From Actinomycetota bacterium (GTDB taxonomy: Bacteria; Actinomycetota; Actinomycetes; Mycobacteriales; Jatrophihabitantaceae): a stretch of 20,433 bases of DNA. Shown piece by piece: positions 1 through 8,473 of the stretch. How positions within the stretch are numbered: position 1 is the stretch's first letter; each line of letters starts with the position of its first letter. A model generated the notes under the pieces. That model made no database searches and was not told the origin of the DNA. It worked only from the letters and a program-made list of their open reading frames with translations. The stretch lies in contig JAFAWL010000440.1 of NCBI GenBank assembly GCA_019241805.1, positions 1 through 20,433 on the forward strand. Direction: 5' to 3'. A program made the position numbers and the translations under genes.

Positions 1-1
1 C

Positions 2-193
2 GAGGTGACCGCCCGGTTCGGCGACGCGGAGGTGCCGGCGCCGCCGCACTGGGGCGGTTACCGGATAGAGGTGACCGAGGCCGAGTTCTGGCAGGGACGG
101 CAGTTCCGGTTGCACGATCGGCTGCGGTTCCGGCTGGTTCCGGCCGACGGCTCGGCGGACGCCCGCTGGGTCGTCGAGCGCCTGGCGCCGTGA
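2..193 (+). CDS. pdxH: Pyridoxamine 5'-phosphate oxidase, C-terminal end (5' truncated by window)
   Basis: Only the last 63 or so codons lie in the window; the reading frame is open from base 2 and runs to TGA at 191-193. The fragment carries the PdxH C-terminal signature: a PPHWGGYR segment, then EFWQG, then RLHDRLRFR, ending in RLAP. In this family these residues help bind FMN and the pyridoxal phosphate substrate. The enzyme oxidises pyridoxine or pyridoxamine 5'-phosphate to pyridoxal 5'-phosphate in the cytoplasm (vitamin B6 salvage and synthesis). Its stop overlaps the GTG start of the next gene by four bases (GTGA, 190-193), which suggests translational coupling. The family call is secure; whether the upstream part is intact cannot be seen. 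Confidence 0.93.
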   Translation, partial: EVTARFGDAEVPAPPHWGGYRIEVTEAEFWQGRQFRLHDRLRFRLVPADGSADARWVVERLAP

Positions 194-1548
194 CCGACCC
201 GACCGGTCAGGCGGCCGATTCCGGAACGCCCACACCGACCACGGACGCCGCCGTGGTCGGACCGGCGACCGTCATCGAGCCGCCGCCCCGGGGCGGCTGG
301 CTGCGCAATCACGCGATCGATACCCGGCCGATGGCGATCGGGCCGTTCCGGCGGCAGGTGCTCGGACAGGGCACCTCGTTCATCGGGGCGATGCTCACCC
401 AGGTCGCGGTGCCGGTGCAGGTCTACGCGATCTCGAAGTCGTCGCTCTACGTCGGCCTGGTCGGGCTGGCCGGTTTCGTGCCGATCGTGTTGTTCGGTCT
501 CTACGGCGGCGCCGTCGCCGACGCCGTCGACCGCCGCAAGCTGTACTTCTGGTCCTCAGTGATCACGTGGCTGGTTACGCTCGCCCTGCTTGCGCAAACC
601 GTGCTCCAACTCGACAGCGTCGCGCTCATCCTCGTGCTGGTGGTGATCCAGTCAGCCGGATTCGCGACGGCGTCGTCGGCTCGCGGCGCGATCATTCCGC
701 GAATCGTTCCGTTGGCCGAGGTGCCCGCCGCCAATACGTTGAACTTCACGGTCGGCAACGTCGGGCAGGTGGTCGGACCGTTGATCGCCGGGGTCCTCGT
801 CAGCCTCTCGCGCGGTTTCGTCTATTCCTACACAGCCGACGCGGTGCTGTTCACCGCCGCGCTCTATTCGGCGTTGCGGTTGCCCGCGATCGAACCGGAC
901 GGCCTTCGGCAGCGCCCGGGTTTCCGATCAGTGATCGACGGCCTCGCCTTCATCGCGAGCCGCCCGGTGCTGGTGATGTCGTTCGCGGTCGACCTGATCG
1001 CCATGATCTTCGCGATGCCCCGGTCCCTGTTTCCGCAGCTCGCGGCCGATCGCTTTCACGGCTCGGTCGGCCTGCTCTATGCCGCTATCCCGATCGGCTC
1101 GGTGCTCGCTGGGCTGTCCAGCGGCTGGATCGGCCGGGTGCGTCGCCAGGGGGTAACCCTGACTCTGGCGATCGTCGGTTGGGGCCTGTGTGTCGCCTTC
1201 TCCGGTCTGGCCCGACAACTCTGGCTCGTCCTGGTGCTTCTGGCCCTCGCCGGCGCCGCCGATCTGGTCAGCGCCGTGTTCCGCCAGACGATCCTGCAGA
1301 CCTACGCCCCGGACGAGCTGCGTGGCCGCATGCAAGGCGTGTTCACGGCCGTCGTGGCCGGGGGCCCGCGGCTGGGGGACGTGCGGGCGGGCGCCATGGC
1401 CGCCACGACGGGGATCTCGATCGCCTGGGTCGGCGGCGGTGTCGCCTGCGCTGTGCTCGTTCTTCTTGCCGGCGTCGCCGTCCGGCCGTTTTGGCATTAC
1501 GACGCCGGCAAGAACCTGGTTCCGGCCGACGCAGCCACCGAGACGTAG
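190..1548 (+). CDS. MFS transporter, MFS_3 (EntS-like) family
   Basis: A 452-residue integral membrane protein starting at a GTG inside the pdxH stop. About 45 polar, Pro/Thr-rich residues precede the first membrane segment; ATG 331 (MAIGPFRR) is a possible shorter start. Around twelve hydrophobic segments follow. Motif A appears as GGAVADAVDRRK (residues about 106-117), and the C-terminal half has GGPRLGDVRAG (about 391-401), a segment typical of actinobacterial EntS/MFS_3 exporters. Family members export small molecules such as siderophores or macrolides by proton antiport; the substrate here cannot be inferred. The pdxH neighbour gives no functional clue beyond shared transcription. No truncation is evident. 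Confidence 0.88.
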   Translation: MTDPTGQAADSGTPTPTTDAAVVGPATVIEPPPRGGWLRNHAIDTRPMAIGPFRRQVLGQGTSFIGAMLTQVAVPVQVYAISKSSLYVGLVGLAGFVPIVLFGLYGGAVADAVDRRKLYFWSSVITWLVTLALLAQTVLQLDSVALILVLVVIQSAGFATASSARGAIIPRIVPLAEVPAANTLNFTVGNVGQVVGPLIAGVLVSLSRGFVYSYTADAVLFTAALYSALRLPAIEPDGLRQRPGFRSVIDGLAFIASRPVLVMSFAVDLIAMIFAMPRSLFPQLAADRFHGSVGLLYAAIPIGSVLAGLSSGWIGRVRRQGVTLTLAIVGWGLCVAFSGLARQLWLVLVLLALAGAADLVSAVFRQTILQTYAPDELRGRMQGVFTAVVAGGPRLGDVRAGAMAATTGISIAWVGGGVACAVLVLLAGVAVRPFWHYDAGKNLVPADAATET

Positions 1549-1606
1549 GTAGTCGACGGGTGGATAGTCGACGGCGTAGATAGTCGACGGCGTACGTAGT
1601 CGGCGG
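1549..1606 (+). repeat. Short tandem repeat, 3.6 copies of a 15-16 bp unit
   Basis: Directly after the MFS stop codon the decamer TAGTCGACGG recurs at 1550, 1565 and 1581, with a diverged copy TAGTCGGCGG at 1597. The spacings are 15, 16 and 16 bp. The first three copies contain the palindrome GTCGAC, and every copy begins with a TAG triplet. The array sits between the stop of the MFS gene and the start of the epimerase gene. Confidence 0.85.
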
Positions 1607-1616
1607 CGCCGAGCGA

Positions 1617-1622
1617 TAGCGT
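1617..1622 (+). promoter_or_regulatory. Possible -10 element (TAGCGT) for leaderless epimerase mRNA
   Basis: TAGCGT fits the actinobacterial TANNNT -10 pattern. It ends 8 nt before the ATG at 1631, which would place the transcription start on or within two bases of the start codon. No Shine-Dalgarno sequence precedes that ATG, consistent with a leaderless mRNA. No convincing -35 is seen, so this is only a candidate. Confidence 0.4.
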
Positions 1623-1630
1623 CTGCCGCT

Positions 1631-2527
1631 ATGGCGCTGTCCGGTGAGCAGTTTTCACTATCCGCAGGAGATTTCGCCGCCACCGTGGTCGAGGTCGGAG
1701 CCGGCCTGCGACAGCTGAGGCATCGGGGCGAGGACGTGACCGTCCCCTACGGCACGGACGAACTACCTCCGAAGGGTGATGGCGCGGTCCTCGTGCCCTG
1801 GCCGAATCGGCTGCGCGGCGGCCGGTATACCTTCGGTGGTTCCTCCTACCAATTGGCGCTGACGGACCCCGCGACCGGCAACGCGATTCACGGGCTCGGT
1901 CGGTGGGCGCGCTGGTCGGCGGTGCGTCACGAGGCGGACGCCGTCACGTTGGGCATCGATCTCGTGCCGCAAACCGGCTGGTTGTTCGAGATACACGTCG
2001 AAATCACCTACGCCCTGGACGCTGCCCGCGGTCTACACGTGCGGCTGGCAGCGACCAACACCGGCTCGATGCCGGCTCCGTTCGGCGCCGGTTGTCACCC
2101 CTACGTAGCCCTGCACGGCCACCGACTCGACGACGTGACGGTGCGGGTGCCGGCCGAGCAACGACTGGTGCTCGACGACGCTCAGATCCCGATCGGCACG
2201 CAGCCGGTCGAGGGCACGCGTTTCGATCTGCGCACGGGTGTCCGACTGGGGTCGGAGCGATTCGACGACGGGTTCGCCGAGGTGTCCCATCCGGGCGGAC
2301 GCGGAGAGGTCGACGTGGCCACGCCGTCGGGCGGGGCGCGCATCTGGTTCGACGAGGCCTTCCACTACCTGCAGGTCTTCACCTTCGACGAACTCCGGCC
2401 CGGCGTCGGTGGGGTCGCGGTAGAACCGATGACCTGTCCGGCCGATGCGTTCAACAGCGGCACCGGTCTCCTCGTGCTCCAGCCGAGCGAGTCCTGGTCA
2501 GGGCAGTGGGGCATCGAGCTGATCTGA
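1631..2527 (+). CDS. Aldose 1-epimerase family protein (mutarotase-like)
   Basis: A 298-residue cytoplasmic protein of the GalM-like beta-sandwich superfamily, which interconverts alpha and beta anomers of sugars. Visible family residues are the substrate-binding NR at 59-60 (PWPNRLRGG), His87 in IHGLGR, the catalytic-acid candidate His156 in GCHPY and the catalytic-base candidate Glu265 in VEPMTCPADAFN. The length and the NR/HGL/HPY/EPM series are closest to the YihR-like branch. The sugar specificity is unknown. ATG 1631 is the first plausible start; it has no ribosome binding site but lies just after a possible -10 element. Its stop is only 2 nt from the stop of the convergent photolyase gene. 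Confidence 0.88.
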   Translation: MALSGEQFSLSAGDFAATVVEVGAGLRQLRHRGEDVTVPYGTDELPPKGDGAVLVPWPNRLRGGRYTFGGSSYQLALTDPATGNAIHGLGRWARWSAVRHEADAVTLGIDLVPQTGWLFEIHVEITYALDAARGLHVRLAATNTGSMPAPFGAGCHPYVALHGHRLDDVTVRVPAEQRLVLDDAQIPIGTQPVEGTRFDLRTGVRLGSERFDDGFAEVSHPGGRGEVDVATPSGGARIWFDEAFHYLQVFTFDELRPGVGGVAVEPMTCPADAFNSGTGLLVLQPSESWSGQWGIELI

Positions 2528-2529
2528 AC

Positions 2530-3882
2530 TCAGCGCGCTCGCGCGAGCTGGTAGCGCTGCAGGGCGACCTCGCGTTCACGGCTGTGATCGACGATCGGTT
2601 CCGTGTACCCGTCGGGCACCCCGCCGGGATCGCGCCACGGTTCGTGGATCCACCGGGCCGGAACTTCGCGTAGCTCCGGCACATACCGCTTGACGTATTG
2701 CCCGTCTGGATCGAACTTGCGTCCTTGCGTCGTCGGATTGAACACGCGGTAGTACGGCGCGGCGTCCGTGCCGGTGCCCGCGGTCCACTGCCAACCGTGC
2801 TGATTGCTCGCCAGATCGGCGTCGACCAGATGCTGCATGAAATGACGGGCACCAACCGTCCACTCGTGGTGCAGGTCCTTCACCAGGAACGACGCAACGA
2901 TCATGCGAACCCGATTGTGCATCCATCCCTCGGCCAGCAGCTGCCGCATTCCGGCGTCCACGATGGGATAACCCGTGCGGCCACGGCGCCATGCGTCCAG
3001 GGTCTGTTCGGCCGTCGCCCCGGTCGCGTAGGTCATCCGGGCAAGCTCCGGAACGAAGTACTCCCGGGCGCTCTGCGGCCAGAAATGGAGGACAGCCGCG
3101 TAGAACTCGCGCCAGGCCAGCTCCTTGCGATACGTCTCATCGGTTCGGCCGAGTTCGGCGAGCAGGGTGCGCGGATGCAATAGCCCGAAGCGCAGGTAGA
3201 CGGACAGGCGGGATGTCGCGTCTAGATCCGGCCGGTCGCGTTCGTCGGCGTAGTCGGACAGCCGTCGGTCGGCGAACGCCCGCCAGGCCGCCGCCGCGGC
3301 CGCTTCGCTCGCATCCGGCAAGGTCAACCCCGCGGGCATCGGGGGATCTTCGGGGATGCCGACATGATCCAGTCGCTTTCGCCACTGCACCTTTTGCGGG
3401 TCGGACGCAGCCGGTTCGCGCCAACCGTGGGACCTCCAGCCGCGATAAAATGCGGAATAGACCTTGAAGGGGTCGCCGCCGGCCTTGGTCACGCGGCCCG
3501 GCGCCACCGCGTAGGGCGATCCGGTTCGCACGAGCGGCCGGCCTTGCAACGCGGCCTCAACCCGCTCGTCCCGAGCCGCGCCGTACGGCCCGAAGTCGGC
3601 GCTCACATGCACCGCGCCCGCCCCGACTTCAGTCGCGACGGCCGGCACGACCCGCTCCGGCCGGCCCCGGCGAACGATCAACGCGCCGCCGTGCTCGCGC
3701 AGATCGGCATCGAGCGATCGCAGCGCACGGTAGAGGAACGCCGTGCGCGGCGCGCCGGCCGGTTTGCGCAGCGCGTCATCAAGAACGAACAGGGCGGTCA
3801 CCGGTCCGTCCGCGGCTGCCGCCAGCAACGCGGGATGGTCGTGCAGGCGCAGATCGCGGCGAAACCACAGCACGGACGTCAC
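2530..3882 (-). CDS. phr: Deoxyribodipyrimidine photo-lyase (cryptochrome/photolyase family)
   Basis: A 450-residue flavoprotein that uses blue or near-UV light to split pyrimidine dimers in DNA. The N-terminal alpha/beta antenna domain opens with SVLWFRRDLRLHDHP (about residues 3-17). The C-terminal helical FAD domain shows TSRLSVYLRFG, WREFY, GYPIVDAGMRQL, MHNRVRM, then DADLASNQHGWQW and GTGTDAAPYYRVFNP. These carry the FAD-binding Asn/Asp residues and Trp residues of the electron-transfer chain in class I CPD photolyases. The length is typical and nothing is missing. The start is GTG at 3882-3880 and has no clear ribosome binding site. The gene diverges from the metallo-hydrolase gene across 80 bp. 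A cryptochrome or (6-4) role is possible but less likely. Confidence 0.95.
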   Translation of the reverse strand: MTSVLWFRRDLRLHDHPALLAAAADGPVTALFVLDDALRKPAGAPRTAFLYRALRSLDADLREHGGALIVRRGRPERVVPAVATEVGAGAVHVSADFGPYGAARDERVEAALQGRPLVRTGSPYAVAPGRVTKAGGDPFKVYSAFYRGWRSHGWREPAASDPQKVQWRKRLDHVGIPEDPPMPAGLTLPDASEAAAAAAWRAFADRRLSDYADERDRPDLDATSRLSVYLRFGLLHPRTLLAELGRTDETYRKELAWREFYAAVLHFWPQSAREYFVPELARMTYATGATAEQTLDAWRRGRTGYPIVDAGMRQLLAEGWMHNRVRMIVASFLVKDLHHEWTVGARHFMQHLVDADLASNQHGWQWTAGTGTDAAPYYRVFNPTTQGRKFDPDGQYVKRYVPELREVPARWIHEPWRDPGGVPDGYTEPIVDHSREREVALQRYQLARAR

Positions 3883-3950
3883 GTTTGCGAGTCTGCCCGG
3901 TCGCCGCCGGACGTAAGCGCGTGCTTGAGTTGTTCCCAGCCGAGGCGTGC

Positions 3951-3956
3951 GAGGAG
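3951..3956 (+). promoter_or_regulatory. Ribosome binding site fixing the start of the metallo-hydrolase
   Basis: GAGGAG lies 6 nt before ATG 3963 and favours that start over the in-frame GTG at 3885, which would add 26 residues unlike anything in the family. Confidence 0.8.
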
Positions 3957-3962
3957 AACCCG

Positions 3963-4604
3963 ATGAAGCTCACGAAATACACTCACTCCTGCGTTCGCCT
4001 GGACGAGGCCGACCGCAGCCTGGTCATCGACCCGGGCTCGTTCTCGGAAGCGGCCACCGCTCTCGCCGGCGCGGACGCTGTGTTGATCACTCATGAACAT
4101 CCGGACCACGTCGACCTCGACGCGGTGCGGACGGCCGCGAAGGCGAACCGCGACCTCGTCGTCAAAGCGACCCCGGCGGTGGTATCGACGCTGGCCGATC
4201 TGGGCGACCAGGTGCAACCGGCGGGGCCCGGCGAACAATTCGAGCTCGCCGGATTCTCGGTGCAGACCTTCGGTGGTCAACACGCGTTGATCCATACGTC
4301 GGTTCCGATGATCGCCAACACGGCCTATCTGATCGACGACGTGGTCTATCACCCGGGCGACTCGTTCGCTGTGCCGCCGACACCCGTTCCCGTCCTGCTC
4401 ATACCGAGCACGGCACCGTGGGCCCGCGTCGGCGAGGTGCTCGACTTCATGATCGCGATGCGGTCACCGCTCGCCTTCCCGATCCACGACGGGATCGTCA
4501 ACGATCTCGGGCGAGGCATCGTCGAGGGACATCTCACGCGCATCGGTCAGCAGTACGGCACCGAGTTCAGTCATCTCGACCCGGGCCGATCGGCCACGCT
4601 CTGA
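3963..4604 (+). CDS. MBL-fold metallo-hydrolase (UlaG/Lactamase_B_3-like)
   Basis: A 213-residue cytoplasmic protein with the metallo-beta-lactamase fold. The metal-binding HxHxDH motif is THEHPDHVD (His44, His46, Asp48, His49). Further likely ligands are the His of the FGGQHAL segment, the Asp of HPGDS and the His of IHDG near the C-terminus. The opening KLTKYTHSCVRL and the short length match the UlaG-like, 'beta-lactamase superfamily domain' group, whose members include phosphodiesterases and lactonases; the substrate here is unknown. The next gene, an M19 dipeptidase, begins 18 nt after its stop, so the two are probably cotranscribed. Confidence 0.87.
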   Translation: MKLTKYTHSCVRLDEADRSLVIDPGSFSEAATALAGADAVLITHEHPDHVDLDAVRTAAKANRDLVVKATPAVVSTLADLGDQVQPAGPGEQFELAGFSVQTFGGQHALIHTSVPMIANTAYLIDDVVYHPGDSFAVPPTPVPVLLIPSTAPWARVGEVLDFMIAMRSPLAFPIHDGIVNDLGRGIVEGHLTRIGQQYGTEFSHLDPGRSATL

Positions 4605-4622
4605 CTCGCGGACCCGGTGCTC

Positions 4623-5756
4623 ATGCCTTCGCTCGACGCGGCCCGCGCGCTGCTCGAGCGTCATCCATTGATCGACGGGCACAACGACTTGCCGATCACC
4701 CTGCGCGAAGCGGTCGACTACGACCTGGCCCGGTTCGACCTGGCCGAGCGCCAGACGCGCACGCAGACCGATCTGGTCCGACTGGCCGAAGGTGGCGTCG
4801 GAGCGCAGTTCTGGTCGGTATACGTGCCCGGCCGATGGGCCGGCGAGCGAGCGGTGACGGCCACCCTGGAACAGATCGAATTCGTCCGACGCATGGTTGC
4901 CACCTATCCCGGACGGTTGGCGTGGGCCGAGTCGGCGGATGAACTGGAGCGCGCCAACCGGGACGGTTTGGTCGCTTCGCTCATCGGCGCCGAGGGTGGA
5001 CACAGCATCGACTGCTCACTGGGCGTGCTGCGCACGTTCTATCGCCTCGGCGTGCGCTACTTGACGCTCACCCACAACAACAACGTCCCATGGGCTGACG
5101 CGGCGACCGATGTCCCCCGGTTGGGCGGCTTGTCGGGGTTCGGCCGGGAGGTCGTCTCCGAGATGAACGCCCTCGGCATGATGGTCGACCTGTCGCACGC
5201 AGCACTCGGCACGATGCACGACGCGTTGGAGTGCACCCGGGCGCCGGTCATCTTCAGCCACTCGTCGGCTCGCGCCCTCGTCGACCATGTACGCAACGTC
5301 CCGGACGAGGTGCTGGCGGCGCTGGCCACCAACGGCGGCCTGTGCATGGTCACCTTCGTGCCGCAATTCGTGTCGGCTGATTGTCACGCCTGGGAACACG
5401 AGATGCTGCGGGAGATGGACGCCGCGGGAGAGGACCGGCGTGATCTGGATCGGCAGGAGTTGGCGGCCCGGCGACGGGCTGATCGGGTGCCCCCTCCCGA
5501 GGCGACGATTGCCCAGGTGGCCGATCACATCGAACACGTGCGGGAGGTCGCCGACATCGGTTGCGTAGGTATCGGTGGCGACTTCGACGGTTCGCCCGTG
5601 ATGCCGGCCGGCCTGAGCGATGTATCGATGTATCCGCGGCTGTTCGTCGAACTCCTCGATCGCCACTGGTCGGAGCGCGAGTTGGCCGCATTGGCGCGCG
5701 GCAATCTCTTGCGGGTGTTGCGCGACGTGGAATCGGTAGCAAAGGCCGCGCGGTGA
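4623..5756 (+). CDS. Membrane-type dipeptidase (peptidase family M19)
   Basis: A 377-residue zinc dipeptidase (379 if GTG 4617 is used; neither start has a clear ribosome binding site). M19 enzymes cleave dipeptides, including dehydropeptides and, in some bacteria, D-amino-acid dipeptides. The metal-site residues are all present: HND at residues 20-22 in IDGHNDLP, the Glu of GAEGGHS, the His of MVDLSHA, the His of IFSHSSAR and the Asp of GIGGDFDG. No signal peptide is visible, so the enzyme appears cytoplasmic, as is usual for actinobacterial members. Some family members take part in peptidoglycan-peptide or secondary-metabolite turnover; nothing nearby fixes the substrate. Confidence 0.92.
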   Translation: MPSLDAARALLERHPLIDGHNDLPITLREAVDYDLARFDLAERQTRTQTDLVRLAEGGVGAQFWSVYVPGRWAGERAVTATLEQIEFVRRMVATYPGRLAWAESADELERANRDGLVASLIGAEGGHSIDCSLGVLRTFYRLGVRYLTLTHNNNVPWADAATDVPRLGGLSGFGREVVSEMNALGMMVDLSHAALGTMHDALECTRAPVIFSHSSARALVDHVRNVPDEVLAALATNGGLCMVTFVPQFVSADCHAWEHEMLREMDAAGEDRRDLDRQELAARRRADRVPPPEATIAQVADHIEHVREVADIGCVGIGGDFDGSPVMPAGLSDVSMYPRLFVELLDRHWSERELAALARGNLLRVLRDVESVAKAAR

Positions 5757-5841
5757 CGACACCGCTCGGGAGTCGACTCAAGCGATTTAATCGGTTCACC
5801 TCGATCGACCCGCAGTCGGCCGAGCGTGGCATCATGGCCCG

Positions 5842-7314
5842 GTGAGCGACCCGGACGAGCTGAGTTACTCCAGCCGTCGTGGCCGCTGGGTACTAGCGGC
5901 AACGGTGCTGGGCTCGGGCGTCGCGATGCTGGACGCAACCGTCGTCGGGATCGCGTTGCCGCGGATCGGCAAAGACTTCGGCATCGGGGTCGCCGACCTG
6001 CAGTGGGTGGTGACGGCCTACACGCTGAGCTTGTCGGCGTTCCTCCTGCTCGGCGGCACCCTGGGAGATCGCTTCGGTCGACGCCGCGTGTTCGGGTTCG
6101 GCCTGCTTTGGTTCGCGGTTGCTTCGGCCGTGTGCGCCGCCGCCCCGACCGCTGACATCCTCATCGCCGCGCGCGGACTACAGGGCGTAGGTGGTGCTTT
6201 GCTGACGCCGGGCAGTCTGGCCATCCTGCAGGCGTCGTTCCGGCCCGATGATCGCGCGCGAGCGATCGGGGCCTGGTCGGGTCTCGGAGGTCTCGCGTCG
6301 GCCGCCGGGCCACTGGTCGGTGGCTATCTTCTCGCGGTCGCGTCGTGGCGTTGGGTGTTCGTCATCAATATGCCGCTCGCGGCGGTAGTGCTGTGGATCG
6401 CTCGGCGGTACGTGCCCGAATCGTTCGACGAGAACGCGGGCTCGGCCGGGCGGATCGACGTTTCCGGAGCGGTGTGGGCGATCGTCGCGTTGTCGACGCT
6501 TATCTATCCGATCATCGAGGGCCCGTCGGTCGGCTGGTCGAGCCCGGCGATCGTCGTGTCACTGGCAGTCGGGGTATCGGCCGTCGCCGCGTTCGTCGTC
6601 ACGGAGCGGCGCGTGCGTAACCCGATGTTGCCGCCGGGACTGTTTTCCGAACGACAGTTCGCGGCCACCAATGCGACGACGTTCGTCGTATACGCCGCGC
6701 TCAGCGGAAACTTGTTTCTCACGCCGGTGGCCCTGCAGCAGGTGGCCGGCTACTCGCCGCTGGAATCCGGAGTGGCGACACTGCCGATCACCGTGTTGAT
6801 GCTGCTGTTATCAGCGCGCTCGGGTCGGCTGGCGTCGAGGATCGGACCGCGGTTGCAGATGGCGGTCGGCCCCCTGATCGTCGGCGCCGGTCTGCTCTTG
6901 CTGACCCGGCTCACCATTGATCACAACTACATCACCGGCGTGCTTCCCGGGACGATCGTGCTCGGCCTCGGTCTCGTCACGACCGTGGCACCGTTGACGT
7001 CGACCGCGATGAGTTCGGCGCCCCCTAGTCACGTCGGCATCGCCTCGGCCGTCAACAACGACGTCGCCCGGGTGGGCGGGTTGATCGCGGTCGCGGCGCT
7101 TCCACCGCTGGCCGCCTTGACCGGCGATGCCTACCTGCACGCGTCCACATTCGCCCATGGCTTTCGGATCGCCAGCGTCATCTGCGCCGTTGCCTGTGCG
7201 CTCGGTGGAGCCGTCGCCGCGATCTTTATCAGCAATGGCCGACACAAGCTCGATCCGACCACAGGGCCGACGACGGGCCCGGCTCGAGCGGAGGAACAAC
7301 CGCAGCGACGTTGA
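5842..7314 (+). CDS. MFS transporter, DHA2 (EmrB/QacA) family, 14 TM
   Basis: A 490-residue multidrug-type proton antiporter. The first membrane helix carries the DHA2 motif LDATVVGIALP (residues 30-40) and motif A is GDRFGRRRVF (75-84). GPLVGGYLL in the fifth helix matches the antiporter motif C pattern. About fourteen hydrophobic segments fit the DHA2 group rather than the 12-TM DHA1 group. The start is GTG 5842 without a Shine-Dalgarno sequence; CATCAT six bases upstream could be a degenerate -10 of a leaderless mRNA. It follows the dipeptidase by 85 nt, so it may have its own promoter. No regulator gene is adjacent, which is unusual for drug exporters of this type. The substrate is unknown. 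Confidence 0.92.
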   Translation: MSDPDELSYSSRRGRWVLAATVLGSGVAMLDATVVGIALPRIGKDFGIGVADLQWVVTAYTLSLSAFLLLGGTLGDRFGRRRVFGFGLLWFAVASAVCAAAPTADILIAARGLQGVGGALLTPGSLAILQASFRPDDRARAIGAWSGLGGLASAAGPLVGGYLLAVASWRWVFVINMPLAAVVLWIARRYVPESFDENAGSAGRIDVSGAVWAIVALSTLIYPIIEGPSVGWSSPAIVVSLAVGVSAVAAFVVTERRVRNPMLPPGLFSERQFAATNATTFVVYAALSGNLFLTPVALQQVAGYSPLESGVATLPITVLMLLLSARSGRLASRIGPRLQMAVGPLIVGAGLLLLTRLTIDHNYITGVLPGTIVLGLGLVTTVAPLTSTAMSSAPPSHVGIASAVNNDVARVGGLIAVAALPPLAALTGDAYLHASTFAHGFRIASVICAVACALGGAVAAIFISNGRHKLDPTTGPTTGPARAEEQPQRR

Positions 7315-7386
7315 CGCCCACTGGGCACCCCGAGGTGACGGCCCGATCTGTGGGTATTGATCGAGCGTCCAACTTCAGTGAGAAGC

Positions 7387-7420
7387 CGGCGCGCCGGACA
7401 CGGGGGGAACCGGCGCGCCG
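7387..7420. terminator. GC-rich hairpin between convergent genes
   Basis: An 11-bp perfect stem pairs CGGCGCGCCGG (7387-7397) with CCGGCGCGCCG (7410-7420) around a 12-nt loop. It lies between the stops of the exporter (7314) and the convergent methyltransferase (7430). There is no T-tract in either direction, as is common for actinobacterial terminators. Each arm is itself nearly palindromic. Confidence 0.7.
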
Positions 7421-7429
7421 TCGGATCGA

Positions 7430-8368
7430 TCATGGCCGTTGGGTGCATCCCGACGTGGGCGGCGCGCCGATTCGGTCGGCAATTTTCGCGATCGCGTCGG
7501 GACCGACCCGACAGCAGCCACCGACTCCTCGGGCCCCGAGCGCGATCCAGGTCGGCACCTCGTCCTCGAATTCGGTGGGCCGACCGCGCCACCGCCGGGA
7601 GCGGCCGTCCCACCGCTCGCCACTGTTCGGATACACCAGAATCGGCTTGCCACTGCGACGGGCGGCGACGATGCCGGCCGGCACGTCGCCGGGCTCGGAG
7701 CAGTTGACGCCCACGGCGACCACGGCATCGACGTCGGCGGCCATCGCAAAGACGTCGGCGGCGTCTTCGCCGTGGCGGGTGCGGGCGTGGCCTTCCGGAT
7801 CAACCTGGATGGTGAGGCTCAGCCAGGCCGGCTGTCCCATGTGCTGGACCTCGGCCAGGATCGCCTCGGCCTCAGCGGCCGCCGGAATGGTTTCGGCGGC
7901 AAGGACGTCGGGCGTGGCCGCGGCGAACACGTCGAGCCGCCGGCGGTGAAACTCGCGCAGTGCCGCCAGGCTCATCGACTCCACATAGACACCGGTGTAT
8001 TCCGAGCCGTCGGCCCGGGTGGCTCCGTACGGCCCGATCGACGCGGCCACGTAACGAGGCTCGGCCGCTCGAGCCAGCTCGATCGACCGGGTCATGAGCG
8101 CACCGGCGTGCCGGGCACCCATCCCCGCCCGATGGAAGCCGTCGAAGCTGGCCTGATAGCTCGCCGCGGTCACCAGCTCGGCGCCCGCGGCGACGAACGC
8201 CCGGTGGACGTCGAGGATGGCGGATGGATCGTCGTGGAGCAGGCGAGCCGACCACAGATGCGAACCCAGGTCGAAGCCGCGGCGTTCGAGTTCGGTCGCT
8301 AGACCGCCGTCGAGCACGAGCGGTCCCGCTGCTACGCGAACCGCGAACGAGGACTCCGACGCGGCCAC
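7430..8368 (-). CDS. mmuM: Homocysteine S-methyltransferase
   Basis: A 312-residue cytoplasmic enzyme that transfers a methyl group from S-methylmethionine (or S-adenosylmethionine) to homocysteine to give methionine. The zinc site is complete: Cys223 in VNCSEP and the Cys285-Cys286 pair in GGCCRVGPD. The barrel opens with VLDGGLATELERRG (about 18-31), and the strand motifs SYQAS, AASIGPYGA and LAAETIP are all present. The length matches MmuM/YagD. The start is GTG 8368, with no clear ribosome binding site. The gene stands alone, divergent from the LLM oxidoreductase and convergent with the exporter. Confidence 0.93.
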   Translation of the reverse strand: MAASESSFAVRVAAGPLVLDGGLATELERRGFDLGSHLWSARLLHDDPSAILDVHRAFVAAGAELVTAASYQASFDGFHRAGMGARHAGALMTRSIELARAAEPRYVAASIGPYGATRADGSEYTGVYVESMSLAALREFHRRRLDVFAAATPDVLAAETIPAAAEAEAILAEVQHMGQPAWLSLTIQVDPEGHARTRHGEDAADVFAMAADVDAVVAVGVNCSEPGDVPAGIVAARRSGKPILVYPNSGERWDGRSRRWRGRPTEFEDEVPTWIALGARGVGGCCRVGPDAIAKIADRIGAPPTSGCTQRP

Positions 8369-8473
8369 GTGTCAGGAGTACCACCTTGCCCGTGTATCCG
8401 TCCGGGTGATCTGGATAGCCTGGCCGGGCCGGGATATCAACCGCGGCAGATGAACGGTGAAGGGCAGGAATCG

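Noticed and set aside
567..1683. Long alternative-frame and antisense open frames over the first MFS gene (567-1583 plus, 928-1683 minus)
   Set aside because: They are Arg/Gly/Pro-rich shadows typical of GC-rich DNA, overlap a clear MFS protein entirely and show no family motif.
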